Below are positions 33,987 to 43,000 of a DNA stretch of 64,000 nt, piece after piece. The DNA is taken from the NCBI RefSeq assembly GCF_049999945.1, contig NZ_JBLYUB010000019.1:87824-151823 (forward strand). Reading direction: 5' to 3'. The notes beneath the pieces were generated by a model, which was not told where the DNA came from, made no database searches, and saw nothing but the letters and a program-made list of their open reading frames with translations. Source of the stretch: Planosporangium spinosum (GTDB lineage Bacteria; Actinomycetota; Actinomycetes; Mycobacteriales; Micromonosporaceae). Positions within the stretch are counted from its first letter, which is position 1. Every line of letters starts with the position of its first letter. The translations under genes were made by a program, and so were the position numbers.

Positions 33987-35302
33987 CAACCCAGCTCCGT
34001 GAGGGTGGCGTCGCGGGCGCACCGGAACCCGCTGAAGATCTGGCGCCGGATCGGGAAGTCCCAGTTGCGGAACGTGCCCCGGCAGGCCGCCGCGTCGGTG
34101 CCGAACGAGCCGCCGCGCAGCACCTTGTACGTCGGGCCGAAGAACACCTGCGAGTACTCGCGGTACGGGAACGCGGCGAAGCCCGGGTAACCGGTGAAGT
34201 CGCTGGCCGTCCACTCCCACACGTCGCCGATGAGCTGGTGCACGCCCAGCGGCGAGGCGCCGTCGGGGTACGCGCCGGCGGGCGCCGGGGCGAGGTGGTG
34301 CTGGCCCAGGTTCGCGTGGTGCGGTTGCGGCGACGCGTCACCCCAGGGGTACCGGCGCGACCGTCCGGTCGCCGGGTCGAACCGGGCCGCCTTCTCCCAC
34401 TCCGCCTCGGTGGGCAGCCGCTTGCCGGCCCACGCCGCGTACGCCTCGGCCTCGTACCAGCAGACGTGCACGACCGGCTCGTCGGGGTGCACGGCCTCGG
34501 TCCGGCCGAAGCGGGTGTACGCCCAGCCGTCGCCGTCGCGCCGCCAGTGCATCGGCGACGTCAGGCCGGCCTCGAGCCGGTGCCGCCAACCGTCCGCGCT
34601 CCACCAGCGTGGCTGGTGATAGCCGTCATCGGCGATGAACCGGGCGTACTCACCGTTGGTGACGCACGCGGCGTCGATGAAGAACGCCGGTACGTCGACG
34701 GTGTGCGCGGGCCGCTCGTTGTCCAGCGCCCAGGGTTCGGTGGACGTACCCATCGTGAACGGGCCGCCGGGTACCAGGACCTCACCGGCGACCGGGATCC
34801 GGGATCCGGGCGGTGGCGGTGCGGACAGGACCGCCGCGCCGGCCCGGAGCTGGTGGGTGGCGAGCATCGTCTCGTCGTGCTGCTGCTCGTGCTGGACGAT
34901 CATGCCGAACGCGAACGCGTCGGTGGTGAGCGGCCGGCCCGTGAACGGCACCGTGTCGAGCAGGTCGAGCACCTTGTCCCGGACGGTCCGCACGTACCGG
35001 CGCGCCTCGGCCGGCCCGAGCAGCGGCAGCCGGGGCCGGTCCCGCCGCGGGTGCCGGAAGGCGTCGTACAGCTCGTCGATGTCGCGGCGGACCGGGTCCC
35101 GGCCGCCGACGTCGCGCACCAGCCACAGCTCCTCCTGGTTGCCGACGTGCGCGAGGTCCCACACCAGCGGCGACATCAACGGCGAGTGCTGACGGACCAG
35201 GTCGTCGTCGCCGACGGCGTCGGTGAGCAGCGCCGTACGGGCCCGGGTGCGCTCCAGCTCGGCGGCGACGCGTTCGCGCAGCCGTTCGGTCTCAACGGTC
35301 AT
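33986..35302 (-). CDS. egtB: Hercynine oxygenase EgtB (sulfoxide synthase)
   Basis: 438 residues, ATG behind GGAGGGG. An N-terminal DinB-like domain supplies the three-His iron site (VWDLAHVGNQEE; MIVQHEQQHDETM). A C-terminal FGE-sulfatase domain follows (VPGGPFTMGTSTEPWALDNE, PTEAEWEKAARFDP, GDVWEWTASDFTGYPGF, VLRGGSFGTD). EgtB joins gamma-Glu-Cys to hercynine with O2, which matches the actinobacterial route including EgtA and EgtC. Confidence 0.96.
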   Translation of the reverse strand: MTVETERLRERVAAELERTRARTALLTDAVGDDDLVRQHSPLMSPLVWDLAHVGNQEELWLVRDVGGRDPVRRDIDELYDAFRHPRRDRPRLPLLGPAEARRYVRTVRDKVLDLLDTVPFTGRPLTTDAFAFGMIVQHEQQHDETMLATHQLRAGAAVLSAPPPPGSRIPVAGEVLVPGGPFTMGTSTEPWALDNERPAHTVDVPAFFIDAACVTNGEYARFIADDGYHQPRWWSADGWRHRLEAGLTSPMHWRRDGDGWAYTRFGRTEAVHPDEPVVHVCWYEAEAYAAWAGKRLPTEAEWEKAARFDPATGRSRRYPWGDASPQPHHANLGQHHLAPAPAGAYPDGASPLGVHQLIGDVWEWTASDFTGYPGFAAFPYREYSQVFFGPTYKVLRGGSFGTDAAACRGTFRNWDFPIRRQIFSGFRCARDATLTELG

Positions 35303-36635
35303 CGTGTTCCCCTCCGTGTGTCACCGGTCGTGCCGGTCGTGCCGGTCGTGCCGGCACGTCCGTCAGACGTGCCGGCGGTCGCGCGCCGCGCCGACGGTCC
35401 GTCGGGCTGCCGCGCAACCGCCGTTCGGCGACGCCGACCACCTCGTCGCGGACCGCCGACGGCAGGCCGGTCCGGTCCAGGGCGCGGACCGCCGCGTCGA
35501 GCACCCCGGCGGCCGCCGCCGCGAGCGCCGGGTCGGCGACGCCCAGTCGGGCCGCGTCCAGCCAGCGCTCCTCGACCGGCTCGCACGCCGCCCGGGCCGC
35601 GTCGAGCGCGCGGTCGTCGCCGAGCAGCGCCGTCACGACCGCGACCGGCGCGAACCACTCGGGCCCCGGCTGCGTGTCCAGGAAGCGCAGTTCCAGGTAG
35701 CCGCGGGGGCGTACCGGCGGGAACAGCGTGCCGAGGTGGTAGTCGAGGTCATCGGTGGTCGGCGGGTCGGCCAGCGCCCCGGAGATCCAGTCGGCGAAGG
35801 TCATCCCGTACGGGACGGTCCAGTCGCGGCCGGGCCGCCGCACGCACAGCAGCGGTGCGGCGAGGGCGTACCGGGCCCAGGCCGCTGCCGGGTCGGTGGC
35901 CCGGCCGACCGGGCCGGTGCGCCGGCGGTCCATGCCGAACCAGGCCCGCATCCGGGCCGAGGCCCAGCCGTGGTCGCGCCCGGCGTGCCGGCGGGCGGTG
36001 GCGAACGTCGCCAGCAGGGCGGGGCCCAGCGCGTGCACGGCGGCCCACCGGTCGGCCACCCGGTGCGGCTGGCCCGCGTCCACGCAGATCTGCAGGCCGG
36101 CGGTGCTGCACATCATGGTGCGCCCGTGCGGGCCGTGGGCGTCGAAGCTCCGCTCCATCGCCGCGTACCGCGGGGTGTCCAGCAGCCGGCGGGGATGCCG
36201 GTGCTCGTCGATGCCGGAGTCGCCGAGTCGCAGGTCGACGGCGTGCAGCAGGCCGACGAGGTACGCGATGTCGGCGTCGACGGCGTCCCGCAGGAGGGAC
36301 AGTGAGGTGGCCGGGGCCGAGGAGATCTCGACCTGGCCGCCCGGCTCCAGGGTCACCACGCCGCCGCCGGGTAACGCCCGATGTGGGCTGTCCGGAGCCA
36401 GGGTGGGCGGCGTGTGGGGTCCGAGTGCCCGGTGCAGTCGCGCCGGATCGAGCGGTGCGCGGGGATCGTCCCGGGCGTGGACGGTCCACTCCAGTTCGGT
36501 GCCGACGAGGGCGGGCGGCCCGGTCTTGAAACAGATCGAGGCGATGTACCCCTCGGCCTGGGTCACCTCGCGCAGGATGGTGGCCCGACTGCCGGGACGC
36601 TGCGGATCGGTCGCCGGTTGCTGCTCGGTCGCCAT
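35292..36635 (-). CDS. egtA: Glutamate-cysteine ligase EgtA
   Basis: 447 residues from MATEQQPATDPQ, ATG after GGGGAG; a longer open reading upstream covers the promoter repeat. GCS2-type ligase features: TGPPALVGTELEWTV, GGVVTLEPGGQVEISS, MMCSTAGLQICVD, WYG-like FGMDRRR and YLELRFLDTQPGPEW. It makes gamma-glutamylcysteine for EgtB. Its stop lies 11 bases inside egtB, so the two are coupled. No egtE follows EgtD. Confidence 0.95.
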   Translation of the reverse strand: MATEQQPATDPQRPGSRATILREVTQAEGYIASICFKTGPPALVGTELEWTVHARDDPRAPLDPARLHRALGPHTPPTLAPDSPHRALPGGGVVTLEPGGQVEISSAPATSLSLLRDAVDADIAYLVGLLHAVDLRLGDSGIDEHRHPRRLLDTPRYAAMERSFDAHGPHGRTMMCSTAGLQICVDAGQPHRVADRWAAVHALGPALLATFATARRHAGRDHGWASARMRAWFGMDRRRTGPVGRATDPAAAWARYALAAPLLCVRRPGRDWTVPYGMTFADWISGALADPPTTDDLDYHLGTLFPPVRPRGYLELRFLDTQPGPEWFAPVAVVTALLGDDRALDAARAACEPVEERWLDAARLGVADPALAAAAAGVLDAAVRALDRTGLPSAVRDEVVGVAERRLRGSPTDRRRGARPPARLTDVPARPARPARPVTHGGEHDDR

Positions 36636-36680
36636 ACGCTCCCCGAAAGCTCCCCGAGTGCCGGTGGACGTCACTGTCGA

Positions 36681-36703
36681 ACCTACCCAACAGTCGGGTA
36701 GGT
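36681..36703. promoter_or_regulatory. Perfect inverted repeat upstream of the ergothioneine operon
   Basis: ACCTACCC, seven bases (AACAGTC), GGGTAGGT: eight-base arms, no mismatch, 46 bases before the egtA start. It is the only such repeat in the 218-base gap 36636-36853 and a strong operator candidate. The regulator is unknown. Confidence 0.6.
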
Positions 36704-36853
36704 GCACAGCGCTGTCCGATACCGGACATCATGGTGACCGCAGCGGTTGCGGGCATACCACCGCGGCCCGGGGGTAGCACCGAGGTAGCGCCGGGTACAT
36801 CCGACGGCGGGTGGCGCACGGTGGTGACCGGCCGCGGGGAAGGCGGGACGAGC

Positions 36854-37054
36854 ATGGTGGCGAGTGTGCTGGCGCGCTGGTTTGTGCTGACCGTCGTCGT
36901 GCCGCTGGCCGCGGCGGTGATCCGGTGGTGGAGCCACCGGATGGAGCAGCAGCGCGGCGGGCCGACCGAGGTCACCCGGCTGCTGCACCGGACGGCCGAT
37001 GCCCTGCACGGCGAGTGGCCCCGGTCCGCCGGGCACGCGGCGCACGGGCGCTGA
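36854..37054 (+). CDS. Small single-span membrane protein (66 aa)
   Basis: ATG behind GGGAAGGCGGGA starts MVASVLARWFVLTVVVPLAAAV, one membrane helix, then IRWWSHRMEQQRGGPTEVT and a basic tail. The upstream open reading lacks a ribosome site. It precedes the His-rich membrane protein at 37172 on the same strand, with a 117-base gap. Family not recognised; start and reality are moderately supported. Confidence 0.5.
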   Translation: MVASVLARWFVLTVVVPLAAAVIRWWSHRMEQQRGGPTEVTRLLHRTADALHGEWPRSAGHAAHGR

Positions 37055-37171
37055 CGGGCCGGCCCGACCGGGATCGTCGCAAGATCCACACAGCGCGTGC
37101 ACGACGCGTGCGCGATGACACCTCGGTCATTTTCCTGGCTGATGGCCACGGTCGCCGGCCACAATGACCGG

Positions 37172-37939
37172 ATGGGCAGGGGAGTGCGGTACGCGCTGGG
37201 CGCGCTGACGATACTGGCGGCGGCGGTCGCGTTCGCCCCGGACCGGGCCGACGCCCACCCGCCCGCTCAGCAGGCGCCGGACGCGCCGTACTACCGGACG
37301 GAGATCACCGGTGGCGTGACGCCGGTGACGGCCGGGGTCACGGCGAGCGTCGACCCCGCGGGCGAGTGGGTCGAACTGTCCAACGCCGGCCCCGCCGCCG
37401 TGGTCGTACTCGGCTACACCGGCGAGCCGTACCTGCGGATCACCTCGTCGGGCGTGGAGGAGAACCAACTGTCCCAGACCACGTACCTGAACCGGGCCCT
37501 CTTCGCCGACACCGTGCCGACCGCGCAGAGCGGCGGCGGGGTCGCGCCGGCGTGGAAGAGGATCGGGGACGCCGGCAAGGCGCGCTGGCACGACCACCGG
37601 ATCCACTGGATGGGCCGCGAGCGCCCGCCGGTGGTCGCCGCCGACCCGACCCGCCCGCACCTGGTCGGCGACTGGGCGGTGCGCGCGACCGCCGACGGGA
37701 CGCCGTTCGAGGTGCGCGGCGCGCTGCGCTGGCTGGGCCGGCCGGCGGACACCGGCCGGGTCGGCCCGGCGCAGGCCTGGCTGCTCACGCTGCTGGCCGG
37801 CATGACCGTGGTGGTCGGCGTGCTGACCATCGCGCTGATCCGGGCGCGGCGCCGGCGACCGGCGCCGGGCAGTGCGTCCCGGTCCGCCGGCGGGCCGGCC
37901 CTCGAGCGGGTACCGCCGCCGTCCGGCGGCGCCCGGTAG
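37172..37939 (+). CDS. Membrane-anchored extracellular protein with HDHRIHW motif, possibly copper-linked
   Basis: 255 residues from MGRGVRYALGALTILAAAV, a signal sequence ending ADAHPP. The outer domain (about 35-205) is beta-rich (VTASVDPAGEWVELSNAG, VVVLGYTGEPYLRI) and carries WHDHRIHWMG, a histidine cluster suited to metal binding. A membrane helix at about 213-236 and a basic tail finish it. I recall proteins with the same W.DHR.HWM phrase beside copper-handling genes in actinobacteria. It converges on the histidine kinase with three bases between stops, next to the copper-oxidase cluster. A periplasm-side copper or redox role is inference. Confidence 0.6.
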   Translation: MGRGVRYALGALTILAAAVAFAPDRADAHPPAQQAPDAPYYRTEITGGVTPVTAGVTASVDPAGEWVELSNAGPAAVVVLGYTGEPYLRITSSGVEENQLSQTTYLNRALFADTVPTAQSGGGVAPAWKRIGDAGKARWHDHRIHWMGRERPPVVAADPTRPHLVGDWAVRATADGTPFEVRGALRWLGRPADTGRVGPAQAWLLTLLAGMTVVVGVLTIALIRARRRRPAPGSASRSAGGPALERVPPPSGGAR

Positions 37940-37942
37940 TCG

Positions 37943-39010
37943 TCACTGTGCCAGCGCGGGGATGGCCACCGCCCGCGACGCGCCGGTCCCGGACGGGCCG
38001 ACCGGGACCGACAGCGTGACCGTCGTACCCGCACCGGGCGCCGACTCGACCCGCACCTGACCGCCCAGCGCCTCCACCACCGAGCGCACGATGGCCAGCC
38101 CCAGGCCGGTACCCGTGGCGGTGCGCCCCTGCGGTACCCGGCTGCGGGCCGTCGCCAGCTCCTCGTCGGACATACCGGCACCGGTGTCGGTCACCCGCAC
38201 GTGCCAGCCGGTGGCGTCCCGGGCTCCGACGAGTTCGATGCGGTCGCCGGGGCGGGTGAACTTCACCGCGTTCTCGATCAGGCAGTCCAGCGCCGCCTCC
38301 AGCCGTTCCGGGTTGACCACGCCGGTACCGACGTCGGAGCGGGTGCACCAGATCCGGTCGGCGGTGGGCTGCCACCGGCGGCCGGTTCGTCGCAGCTCGG
38401 CGTCCAGATCGGTCTCGACCAGCGGGTACGGCTGCTCCAACTGCATGAGGGTGACCAGCCGCTGCGTGATGCGGGCGAGCTTGTCCAGCTCGTCGAGCAC
38501 CACCGAGGTGTCCTCGGTGGTGACCGCGTCGTCGTGCGCGGCCCGGACCAGTTCGGTGTAGCCGCGGGCGACGGTGATCGGGGTCCGCAGCTCGTGCGAG
38601 GCGAGGCGGACGAACAACTGCTGCACCTCCAGGCGCCGCCGCTCGGCGTCGGCGAGCCGCCGTACCTCGGCCAGGGCCTGGTTGCGGCGGTTGACGTGCC
38701 ACACCATGACGCCGAAGATCGCGGCCATGAGCGGTACCTCGGTGGTCTCCTCCCAGCCGATGTGCCCCTCGGCCGCGTGGTGGCACAGAATGTAACCGGT
38801 GACCCCGGTGACCAGCGCCAGCGCGGTGACCATGGCGGCCGGCCGCCACCGGGTGAAGCCGTAGACCAGCGCCAGTCCGATCCAGATGAAGTGGAACGGG
38901 ACCGTCTCCTGGCCGGGCATCAGGTACATCAGTGCCGCCCACAGCGTGGCGGCGGCCACCCAGCCGCCGACCAGCAGGCGTTCAGTCGACGGTGAAGCGA
39001 TAGCCCACAT
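37943..39010 (-). CDS. Sensor histidine kinase of the copper-oxidase cluster
   Basis: 355 residues starting MWAIASPSTERLLVGGWV. Four or so membrane helices fill residues 10-105, with only short outer loops, suggesting intramembrane sensing. A cytoplasmic HisKA domain follows (phosphoacceptor in ASHELRTPITVARGY), then the ATPase with N box DCLIENAVKF, DTGAGM and GTGLGLAIVRSV. The start lies 29 bases inside the response regulator gene, giving coupled translation. It should phosphorylate the regulator at 38982. Confidence 0.93.
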   Translation of the reverse strand: MWAIASPSTERLLVGGWVAAATLWAALMYLMPGQETVPFHFIWIGLALVYGFTRWRPAAMVTALALVTGVTGYILCHHAAEGHIGWEETTEVPLMAAIFGVMVWHVNRRNQALAEVRRLADAERRRLEVQQLFVRLASHELRTPITVARGYTELVRAAHDDAVTTEDTSVVLDELDKLARITQRLVTLMQLEQPYPLVETDLDAELRRTGRRWQPTADRIWCTRSDVGTGVVNPERLEAALDCLIENAVKFTRPGDRIELVGARDATGWHVRVTDTGAGMSDEELATARSRVPQGRTATGTGLGLAIVRSVVEALGGQVRVESAPGAGTTVTLSVPVGPSGTGASRAVAIPALAQ

Positions 39011-39650
39011 TGCGTACCGTCTCGATGCGGTCGGACCGGTCCAGTTTCTGGCGCAGCCGGCGGACGCAGACGTCGACGACGTTGCTGCCCGGGTCGAACG
39101 TCATCCCCCACACGTCCGACAGCAGCTCGGCCCGGCTGCATGCCTGACCCGTCCGCCGCATCAGGTGCTGGAGCAGGAGGAACTCCCGGAACGACAGCTC
39201 CACCCGGGCGCCGTTCACCTCGGCGCGGCGCAGCCGCAGGTCCAGCCGGACCGAACCGTCACCCAGCCATCGGACGGCCGCGCCGGGTGCCGGTACCCGC
39301 AGCCGGGCGCGCACCCGGGCCAGCAGTTCCGCGACGGCGAACGGCTTGCCGAGGAAGTCGGCCGCGCCCGACTCCAGCACGGCGACCCGGGTGCCGATCT
39401 CCGGTACCGCGGACAGGACGAGTACCCGCTGCTCCGGCCGTACCTCGACGAGGCGCTCCAGGACCTGGGTGCCCGCCACGTCGGGCAGCATGAGGTCCAG
39501 GACCACCAGGTCGAAGTCGCCCGCGAGCGCCTCGGTGAGCCCGTCGCCGCCGCGGGCGGTGCGCTCCACGCCGTGTCCGTCGTCGCTGAGGGCGCGCGAG
39601 ACCAGCCGCGCGATCCGGTCGTCGTCCTCGATGACAAGCACCCGACTCAC
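38982..39650 (-). CDS. OmpR/PhoB-family response regulator
   Basis: 222 residues from GTG (VSRVLVIEDDDRIARL) preceded by GGGGG. The receiver has the acidic pair, the phospho-Asp in LVVLDLMLPDVAG and the Lys in FLGKPFAVAEL. A winged-helix domain follows (LSFREFLLLQHLM, SNVVDVCVRRLRQKLD, RNVGYRFTVD). OmpR-type regulators bind tandem direct repeats about 11 bases apart; exactly such a pair lies at 39930-39947 before the giant secreted protein gene, which is divergent from this operon. Control of the downstream copper-oxidase genes is therefore likely. Confidence 0.94.
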   Translation of the reverse strand: MSRVLVIEDDDRIARLVSRALSDDGHGVERTARGGDGLTEALAGDFDLVVLDLMLPDVAGTQVLERLVEVRPEQRVLVLSAVPEIGTRVAVLESGAADFLGKPFAVAELLARVRARLRVPAPGAAVRWLGDGSVRLDLRLRRAEVNGARVELSFREFLLLQHLMRRTGQACSRAELLSDVWGMTFDPGSNVVDVCVRRLRQKLDRSDRIETVRNVGYRFTVD

Positions 39651-40017
39651 GCTGACCCCCAAAAAATGACAAGGCCCACAGTGACGGGCCGCGTACTCAT
39701 TGGAGCGGGAACGGGATACGGGACGCCAGATCCGCACCGGACGGTCGGCGTGGGTCGCGGGATTTGCCGGAAACATCCGACGACATGGTGGAGCCGGCCG
39801 CCGCCGGACAGCCGATCCGGTCGGCGCGAACGGCCGTTCATCGTCCACTTGGGAGCCGGTACTCTACCGCGGTCGGTCGATACATCGATGAACGTGATGA
39901 TGACAGTCGCATGACGGGTCCGTCATGAATCCCAGCGAGTTCCCAGCAAACCCCAAGGATCGATGCTGACGCCCGCCCGCCCGGGCCGGCGGCCTGAAGA
40001 CCCGAGGGGGGTACCGC
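39651..40017. promoter_or_regulatory. Divergent control region of the copper-oxidase cluster
   Basis: This 367-base gap carries no gene. Two elements stand out. CATGACGG-GT-CCGTCATG (39910-39927) is a perfect eight-base-arm palindrome. TCCCAGC-GAGT-TCCCAGC (39930-39947) is an exact direct repeat of seven bases spaced by four, the same layout as the mycobacterial PhoP box (TCACAGC-N4-TCACAGC). Both lie 70-110 bases upstream of the giant gene start. The rest is AT-richer near 39655-39670 (CCCAAAAAATGACAAGG), likely the promoter side of the regulator operon. Confidence 0.65.
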
Positions 40018-43000
40018 ATGTTGCGTCGCCTGTCCCGGCGATGGTGGACCGTTGCGGCAATAGGCCTGTTACCCCTGGCCAGCTATGCCGTGGTGGCGGC
40101 GCTCCCGGCCGCCGCCGCTACCCCCACCGACGGCGGCATCACGCTGTCGGTGCGGAGCGCGCGAACGGTCGGCCCGGCACCGGAGATTCAGAAGGGTGAC
40201 CCGGTCACCCACTACAAGTGGCTCATCACCTCCGACGACGTGGGCAATCCGCACGACGACCTGAAGAACTGCCTGCCCGCGCGCGCCGGAGTGGCGAGCA
40301 CCCCCAACTTCGCCGACACGTGCCAGTGGCCGTCGGTGCGCGCCACACCGGGCGCCGTACCGGTCGTGGCGCAGGGTGACGACACCACGCTCAACGCCAC
40401 CACCAGCCTGGGCAAGCTGCCGGTCGGCAAGTACCTGATCTCGGTGACCGCCGACGGGTACAAGATCGACGGTCAGCACTTCACGGTCACCGGCGGGAAG
40501 ACCACGCCGGTCGCCGTCACCATGCAGCCGTACCCGCTGCCACTGGGCACGATCCGGCTGCGCGTCTTCAACGACAACGCCCCGGTCGACGGCACGTACG
40601 AGGTCGGTGCCGAGCGGGGGCTGGCCGGCTTCACCGCGTACCTGTCCGACGTCCTCGGCCAGGTCAGCGTCGACTACTACGGCAACCCGCTCTGTACCCA
40701 GTACGTCCACGGCGAGCCGGACGCGACGCACCCAAAGGGCGCCGTCGTCTTCGAAGACGGCAAGCCGAAGATCGCCCCCGGCTCGGTCGGCAGGTGCGTC
40801 AGCGACTCCAACGGCGACGTCGTGATCGAGAACCTGGGGCCCAACCGGTACGCCGCGCAGGTGGTCGCGCCGACCGGCCAGGTGTGGGCCCAGACGACCA
40901 CGCTCGAGGGCAGCTTCGACTGGGACATCTGGGTGCAGGAGAACGACACCGGCTACGACACCGAGCAGACGCTCGGCGGCGAGCGGGTGCCCTACGTGGA
41001 CTTCGGCTTCGTAGCGCCCACGGCGTTGCCGGCGAACCCCGCCACGACGGGCGAGATCGTCGGTACGGCGGTGCAGGGCCGCCCGTACGTCGGTGGCCAG
41101 GGCGGCGCCAGCGTACCCGAGACCGGGGTCGCCGGCGCGAAGATCGCCGGCCCTGTCCCGCAGCCGTGGGTGGCGCTGTCGGCGCTCGGCAACGGCGACC
41201 AGATGGTGTACCTGGGCCGCGGCGGCGCCGACGGGAAGTTCGACATCAAGAACGTGCCGGACGGCGACTACCAGATGACGATCTGGGACGCGCCGCAGGA
41301 GCTGATCCTGTGGAGCTTCAACGTGACCGTGCGGGGCGGCCAGAAGGTGGATGTCGGCACCAAGATGCTGGTCGGCTGGTTCACCCACATCCGCGGCACG
41401 ATCTTCGTCGACAAGAACGGAAACGGCAGACGCGACCCGGGCGAGGCCGGGGTTCCACGGTTCCCGGTGAGCGTCAAGGAGCGCGATAACTCGTTCATGG
41501 ACCAGTACACCAACTCGGTGACCACGGACAACAACGGGTACTACGACATCAAGGAGACGTACCCGCTGAGCAAGTGGCTGGTCCTGGAGGCGTTCCACAC
41601 CCGCTACAAGACCACCGGCATCACGTACCAGGCCGACAACGAGCCGACGCCGACGACCCTGAAGGGCGCCGCCGTAGACCTGAACTTCCTGCCCATCATC
41701 GGGCTGGGCGGCACCGTCGACTGGGGCGTGCAGCCGTACGCCGGTGACGACAACGGCGGCATCGCCGGCACGGTCACCTACGACACCACCCGCAACGAGC
41801 TCGACGCGGCCAACTCGGTGACGGAGAACTACCAGCCGGGCATCCCGGGCATCAAGGTCCACCTGTACGCGGTCGAGCGCGACGACAACGGCGACCCGGT
41901 ACGCAACCGCGACGGCTCGCTGAAGCGGGGACCGGAGCTGGCCGACGCGTACACCTCGGAGACGTGGGAGGCCGGCCGCGGCTGCACGGCCCGGATGTGG
42001 GACGGCAACCCGCTCACCGACCAGCAGGCGCTGCCGGACTTCGGCCGGGCCGCGAACCAGAAGTGCGTCGAGGCGCCGATGATGGGCGTGCAGTTCGCGC
42101 CCAGCGAGAACGACCCGAACAACTTCGGGCAGACCGTCAACGGCAACTACGCGTTCACCGACTCCACACTCAACCTGTACCCGCCGGGCGACCCGAAGAA
42201 CCCGGGCCCCGCCCACGACCTGGCCCTGTACGCGCCGCTGCCGGACGGGCAGACCCAGCAGCTGGTGCCCGACGACTACATCGTCGCCGTCGACATCCCC
42301 GACAACCCGGTCGGTGGCGGCAAGATGTACCAGGTCACCCGGGAAGAGGACGTCAACGTCTTCGACGGTGACGGCTACCTGCCGCAGGACAACTTCCCGC
42401 CGACCCCGGCCGAGGCCGGCAACCCGCCGGACGGGGCGACCCCGCAGCCGGATCCGGGCTCGAACCCGTCGCAGGGCAACGGCATCATCAGCGAGTGCGC
42501 CGGCGCCAACCACACGGTGCACGTCACCAACCCGGCGTTCCTCGCCGGTGGCGGCAGCCCGTTCGAGGGCCAGCGCAAGCCCCTGTGCGACGCGAAACTG
42601 GTGGAGGTCCGCGCCGGTCAGACCAGCGCGCCCAACTTCAACCTGTTCACCGAGGTCCCGCTGCCCACGCACTTCTGGGGCCTGACCATCAACGACCTGG
42701 GCCTGTCACACGACAAGCGCAGCATCGAGTACGGCGAGGCCGAGGGGCTGCCCAACGTACCGATGGGCATCTACGACTTCGCCGGCCGGCTCGTCGACAC
42801 CGTCGACACCGACTTCAACGGCTTCTACGAGGCGATCGAGCCGTCGACGGGCACCTACAACTGCCCGGTACCGGCGGGACCGTGCCCGAACATGTACCGG
42901 TTCGTCGGCAACGACCCCGGACAGCCCGGGCATCTCAACAAGAACTACAACCCCAGGTACCGGACCATCGCCACGAACTTCCAGGCGTGGCCCGGCCTGT

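Noticed and set aside
40069..42672. An 867-codon open frame on the minus strand opposite the giant secreted protein
   Set aside because: Composition is Val/Gly/Arg/Asp-rich without domains; it mirrors the third-position GC bias of the real plus-strand gene, which has a signal peptide and clear domains.
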